Shown: positions 60,456 to 64,000 of the stretch, piece by piece
Position numbering within the stretch: the stretch's first letter is position 1
Layout of the letters: the number at the start of each line of letters is the position of its first letter
Assembly (NCBI GenBank): GCA_045603545.1
Contig: JAZUMG010000040.1
Span: 1-64,000, forward strand
DNA: 64,000 nt
Reading direction: 5' to 3'
Source of the DNA: CAAGNP01 sp045603545
GTDB lineage: Bacteria > Bacteroidota > Bacteroidia > Bacteroidales > UBA932
Translations under genes and position numbers: made by a program
Notes under the pieces: generated by a model
Databases searched by the model: none
What the model was told of the DNA's origin: nothing
The model's input: the letters and a program-made list of their open reading frames with translations, nothing else

Positions 60456-63118
60456 AGAGGATGCTGACCATATTGCTTTTGACCCTCTCTGTCCATATGT
60501 TTGGGCAGAAGATCTCTTTCTACAAGTCGCCACTTGATTCTGTGGTGATGAAGATGGAGGAGTATTTCCCGGGCAAGATATTTTTTGTTCCAGATACCAC
60601 CAGCAGGGACAGGTTTACCATCAGGACAGATGATGAGGGCAAGTTTGTCCTCCAGGCTCTGGACCTACTCAAAAATCAAGGATATTCGGTGACAATGAAA
60701 GATGGCAATATGTTCATCCTCAAAGGGGTGGGCATATCCACATCGTTGCCGCTCCAGTATTTCCAGAAAAGTATGCCGACTGTATATGGCTCTGAAGATT
60801 ATTTGGGGGCGTTGAGTGACGATGCCAAAGTGGCAAACTTTGCAAACAAGGTGTACGAAATAGGCAGGGAGGAGAATTGCAAGGGTGGCAAGTTGTTTCT
60901 CTCAGGTAAGGTCCAGAATGTGAGCAATGGTGAGCCGCTTGTGGGTGTTTCAGTGTATAGTGCTGACGGCAAATCATTTACACAGACTGACGAGTTCGGA
61001 CAATATAAACTGCAACTCCCATCCGGAGCGAACAAATTGATAGCGAGCGGCTTCTCTCTCAACGATGTGGAACTTGATGTCAGACTATATGAGACAGGAA
61101 ACCTGGACATCATAATGAAGGAGAAGGTGTACTCCCTTAACTCCGCAGTGGTCTCTGCCGAGTCATCCAATAACCGCAAATCCAATAAGATGGGTGTGGA
61201 ACTTGTGAGGATCGGCCGTATCAAGCATGTCCCTACAGTATTGGGTGAGGCTGATGTGCTCAAAGTGCTCGTTACATTGCCGGGTGTCAAGTCTGTAGGT
61301 GAGGCATCGGGAGGATTCAATGTCCGTGGTGGTGCTACCGACCAGAACCTGATACTTTTCAATGACGGTACCATATACAACCCTACCCACCTGTTCGGCC
61401 TCTTCTCTGCATTCAACCCCGATGTGGTGACTGATGTCGAACTTTTCAAGAGCTCAATCCCTGCTGAGTATGGCGGAAGATTGTCATCTGTACTTGAAAT
61501 TAGAGGGCGTGAAGGGAATGAGAAGAAGGTGGCAGGATCTCTGGGTGTCGGTCTCCTTACTGCAAAGGGGCACATCGAAGGTCCATTCACCAAAAAAGGG
61601 AAGACCAAATTCATCCTCGGTGCCCGCACCACATATTCGGACTGGATGTTGGGACTACTCCCTAAAAACAGCGGTTATAATCAAGGTACTGCCAATTTCT
61701 ACGATGCCAACGCATCTATAAGCCATAAGTTCAACAATAACAACAGTATCTATGCTTATGGTTATTACTCAAAGGATAAGTTCAGCTTCAGTGTTGATAC
61801 CACATACAGTTACTATAATATCAACGGCTCGCTGAAATTCAGGAGCAATTTCTCAGAGAAGCACAGCATGGTCTTCTCTACTGGGTATGATGAGTATGGC
61901 TATAATGTTTTGGATACCCATAAGGATATAGAGGCCTACAATCTGAACTTCAGGATACAGCAGGCTTATGCAAAATTCAAGTTCAAATCGGTTTTGGGCA
62001 AGCACACCCTTAATTACGGATTGACAGGGACTTACTATTATCTGACACCCGGCACGATGTTGCCATACAATATTCCGGGGCTTGAAGCCTCTCTGGTGGT
62101 ACCCAAGATCCTTGACCAGGAGATGGGGGCGGAGGCTGCAGCCTACATTTCTGATACTTGGAATATGACAGAGAGCATCTCTGCCGATATAGGTGTGAGG
62201 TACTCCGCTTTTGCTAACTTGAGACCATTTACATATTACGGCGGTCCGGAGTTCAGGGTATCTGCCAAATTCCTTCTGTCGGACAAGGTGACACTCAAAG
62301 CGGGATACAACAGTATGAGGCAGTATATCCATATGTTGTCCAACACCACCACAATGTCCCCTACAGACATCTGGAAACTGAGTGATGCCGACATCAAACC
62401 CCAGACCGGATGGCAGGCAGCTATGGCTCTCTATGCTATGATGTTCAACAATAATGTGGAGTTCTCTCTGGAGGGCTACTACAAGAGTATGGACAATTAC
62501 CTTGACTACAAGAGCGGTTCTGTACTGATTATGAACAGCAATCTGGTGGAGGATGTTATTGAGACCAGAGGTCGTGCTTATGGTGCAGAGGTTATGCTCA
62601 AGAAGCCTCTTGGCAAGTTGAATGGATGGGTTTCCTACACATATTCAAGGACACTGCTTCAGGATAAGCAGGATGCCGGTAGTGTCTTCGCTGTAAACGG
62701 GGGCGAGTGGTATCCGGCAGCGTATGACAAACCGCACGATGTGAAGTTTGTGGGCAATTTCAAATTTACCCACAGGTACAGCATATCGATGAACGTAGAT
62801 TACTCTACCGGCAGACCGACGACTATCCCTGTTGGAAAATATGTTTATGGCGGTGGCTACAGACTATACTACTCTGACAGGAATGCCTACCGTATCCCCG
62901 ACTATTTCAGAATGGACCTTGCACTCAATATTGAACCAAGCCACAATCTGAAAAAACTGTCCCACTTCTCCATAACAATGGGTGTGTACAATGTGACCGG
63001 CCGCAAAAATGCCTACTCCATCTATTATGATACCACCTCCGGCGAGAAGGTTCAGGGATATATGTTGACAATATTCGGGGCCCCTATCCCATATATTAAC
63101 CTTAATGTGAAATTCTGA
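60452..63118 (+). CDS. TonB-dependent receptor with STN and CarboxypepD-reg domains, copy 2 (888 aa)
   Basis: Paralogue of the receptor at 52618-55305 with the same domain order: signal peptide (MKRMLTILLLTLSVHMFG), STN (about 25-90), CarboxypepD-reg (LFLSGKVQNVSNGEPLVGVS), plug (LGEADVLKVLVTLPGVKSVG, FNVRGGATDQNLILFN, YNPTHLFGLFSAF) and barrel ending PIPYINLNVKF. Residues around the plug are nearly identical between copies, while barrel loops differ, suggesting related but distinct ligands. The stop overlaps the start of a DUF4249 gene by one base. Confidence 0.94.
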   Translation: MKRMLTILLLTLSVHMFGQKISFYKSPLDSVVMKMEEYFPGKIFFVPDTTSRDRFTIRTDDEGKFVLQALDLLKNQGYSVTMKDGNMFILKGVGISTSLPLQYFQKSMPTVYGSEDYLGALSDDAKVANFANKVYEIGREENCKGGKLFLSGKVQNVSNGEPLVGVSVYSADGKSFTQTDEFGQYKLQLPSGANKLIASGFSLNDVELDVRLYETGNLDIIMKEKVYSLNSAVVSAESSNNRKSNKMGVELVRIGRIKHVPTVLGEADVLKVLVTLPGVKSVGEASGGFNVRGGATDQNLILFNDGTIYNPTHLFGLFSAFNPDVVTDVELFKSSIPAEYGGRLSSVLEIRGREGNEKKVAGSLGVGLLTAKGHIEGPFTKKGKTKFILGARTTYSDWMLGLLPKNSGYNQGTANFYDANASISHKFNNNNSIYAYGYYSKDKFSFSVDTTYSYYNINGSLKFRSNFSEKHSMVFSTGYDEYGYNVLDTHKDIEAYNLNFRIQQAYAKFKFKSVLGKHTLNYGLTGTYYYLTPGTMLPYNIPGLEASLVVPKILDQEMGAEAAAYISDTWNMTESISADIGVRYSAFANLRPFTYYGGPEFRVSAKFLLSDKVTLKAGYNSMRQYIHMLSNTTTMSPTDIWKLSDADIKPQTGWQAAMALYAMMFNNNVEFSLEGYYKSMDNYLDYKSGSVLIMNSNLVEDVIETRGRAYGAEVMLKKPLGKLNGWVSYTYSRTLLQDKQDAGSVFAVNGGEWYPAAYDKPHDVKFVGNFKFTHRYSISMNVDYSTGRPTTIPVGKYVYGGGYRLYYSDRNAYRIPDYFRMDLALNIEPSHNLKKLSHFSITMGVYNVTGRKNAYSIYYDTTSGEKVQGYMLTIFGAPIPYINLNVKF

Positions 63119-64000
63119 TGAAAGAGGCTTATAAATATATAACTTTATGTGTGGCAGCTGTTTTAGGAGTGGCCTCCTGCATCTACCCTTTCACCCCTGA
63201 AGAGGTTCCTCAGGAGATAGGTCTTCTGGTGATGGAGGGTGAGATCAACGCCGGTATCGAGTCCTCTTTTACAGCCAGCGAATCGTTCTCCATTCTTGCA
63301 GAGAATGTGAAAGCAAAGTCCCTGGAGTTGTCTGATATATATGTAGAGAGCGAAAGCGGTAAAAAGTATGCCAGCTACAGGACTCAGAAAAGTGAGGACT
63401 ACAAATTTGAAGGGGACAGCAAATTGTCCTACATTGTCGATACAAGGGCCCTGGATAGAGAGGAGAGGCATAAACTGGTCTTCTCCTGCAGAGGGAAAAA
63501 ATATGAGACTGTATGGCTTGAGTTTGTGGAGACACCTGTGATAGACTCCATTACATACAGGGTGGCAGATGATAAGTCCAAGCTGGATATTATGGTCCAC
63601 GCCACAGGTATCAACGATTCATTGAGATATTTCAAATGGGAGTATCGTGAAGACTGGGAGTTCCATGCAGTATACCAGCAACAATTTATACTTGTCAATG
63701 AAGTACCGGAGAGACTTCCACCAGGTGTCCCTGAGAACTATTATTGCTGGAACAAGGCCTTTTCGAGTGATATAAATTTGTTGAGTACAGCCGGATTGTC
63801 TGAGAACAGGGTAAAAGATCATCTTCTTACCAGTATAGGGAGCACTAATAAAAGACTGATGGATCTCTATTCCATAGAGGTATATCAGAAGGGAATCTCT
63901 GAGGAAGCATACAAATATTGGGATACAATGTTGAAAAACAACGAAGGGACAGGTGGAATATTTGCACCACAACCCAATGAGTTGAGGGGCAATATATATT
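63118..64000 (+). CDS. DUF4249 lipoprotein of cassette 2, 3' end beyond window
   Basis: Open frame from ATG 63118 (TGATG overlap with the receptor stop) to the end of the window, 294 codons without a stop. It begins MKEAYKYITLCVAAVLGVASC, a signal peptide with lipobox VASC, then IYPFTPEEVPQEIGLLVMEG. Motifs shared with the cassette 1 DUF4249 protein include PVIDSITYRVADD (there PPIDSISYKVADD), WEYREDWE (there WTYEENWE) and YYCWNKAFSSD (there YYCWGKSVSSD). The final part is missing only because the window ends. Confidence 0.85.
   Translation, partial: MKEAYKYITLCVAAVLGVASCIYPFTPEEVPQEIGLLVMEGEINAGIESSFTASESFSILAENVKAKSLELSDIYVESESGKKYASYRTQKSEDYKFEGDSKLSYIVDTRALDREERHKLVFSCRGKKYETVWLEFVETPVIDSITYRVADDKSKLDIMVHATGINDSLRYFKWEYREDWEFHAVYQQQFILVNEVPERLPPGVPENYYCWNKAFSSDINLLSTAGLSENRVKDHLLTSIGSTNKRLMDLYSIEVYQKGISEEAYKYWDTMLKNNEGTGGIFAPQPNELRGNIY

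Overview
The window is a chromosomal segment from a member of the Bacteroidota, most likely order Bacteroidales. Four observations support this: TonB-dependent receptors (TBDRs) paired with DUF4249 lipoproteins, a BACON-domain lipoprotein, a class III fructose-bisphosphatase, and promoter-like boxes of the TTTG-N19-TAnnTTTG type that is characteristic of this phylum. Genus cannot be decided from the sequence. No rRNA, tRNA, CRISPR array, insertion sequence or prophage was recognised.

Layout. (1) 1-772: 3' part of an Rpn/PD-(D/E)XK nuclease-family gene, cut by the window edge. (2) 861-11545, minus strand: an accessory nutrient-uptake or proteolysis locus. In transcription order it holds a TPR-transmembrane-HTH regulator, a strong terminator, then a promoter with an operator-like palindrome driving a small secreted beta protein, a C10 (streptopain-type) cysteine protease, DUF4249, TBDR, a small outer-membrane barrel, DUF4249 and TBDR. 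(3) 11.7-40.8 kb: mostly housekeeping. Genes include a phosphopantetheinyl transferase, asnA, an S37 peptidase, tyrS, rbfA, a LolC/E-like permease, a GH29 fucosidase, a ThiL-like protein lacking its metal-binding aspartates, sufB-pnuC-sufC-sufD, B12-dependent ribonucleotide reductase, ispE, dnaE, a DUF4160/DUF2442-HTH pair, rnr, gpmI, a polyprenyl synthase, a U32 peptidase, a MATE exporter and rsgA. (4) 40.9-44.6 kb: a very large BACON plus leucine-rich-repeat lipoprotein with recent internal duplications. (5) 44.8-51.9 kb: recO, rdgB, an S41 protease, fbp, and a citrulline hydrolase (ctlX) with ornithine aminotransferase (rocD). (6) 52.0-64.0 kb, plus strand: a tandemly duplicated cassette of small secreted protein, STN-containing TBDR and DUF4249. 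The two copies are separated by a macroglobulin/plug-like protein and a YfcC/ArcD-type inner-membrane carrier. The second DUF4249 runs off the window.

How the parts fit. Four TBDR-DUF4249 pairs lie in 64 kb, one locus linked to a secreted protease and the other to amino-acid catabolism (ctlX, rocD) and a YfcC-type transporter. I infer protein- or peptide-derived nutrient uptake across the outer membrane, with DUF4249 in the role SusD plays elsewhere. The substrates are unknown.

The intergenic DNA is also informative. There are three dispersed copies of a CTCCCGCGACA-cored palindrome, a 120-bp foldback (MITE-like) element, paired TGTGACA palindromes, and several interleaved divergent promoters. 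Two genes (sufB and the second small cassette protein) sit only 7 nt from their -7 boxes and may be leaderless.
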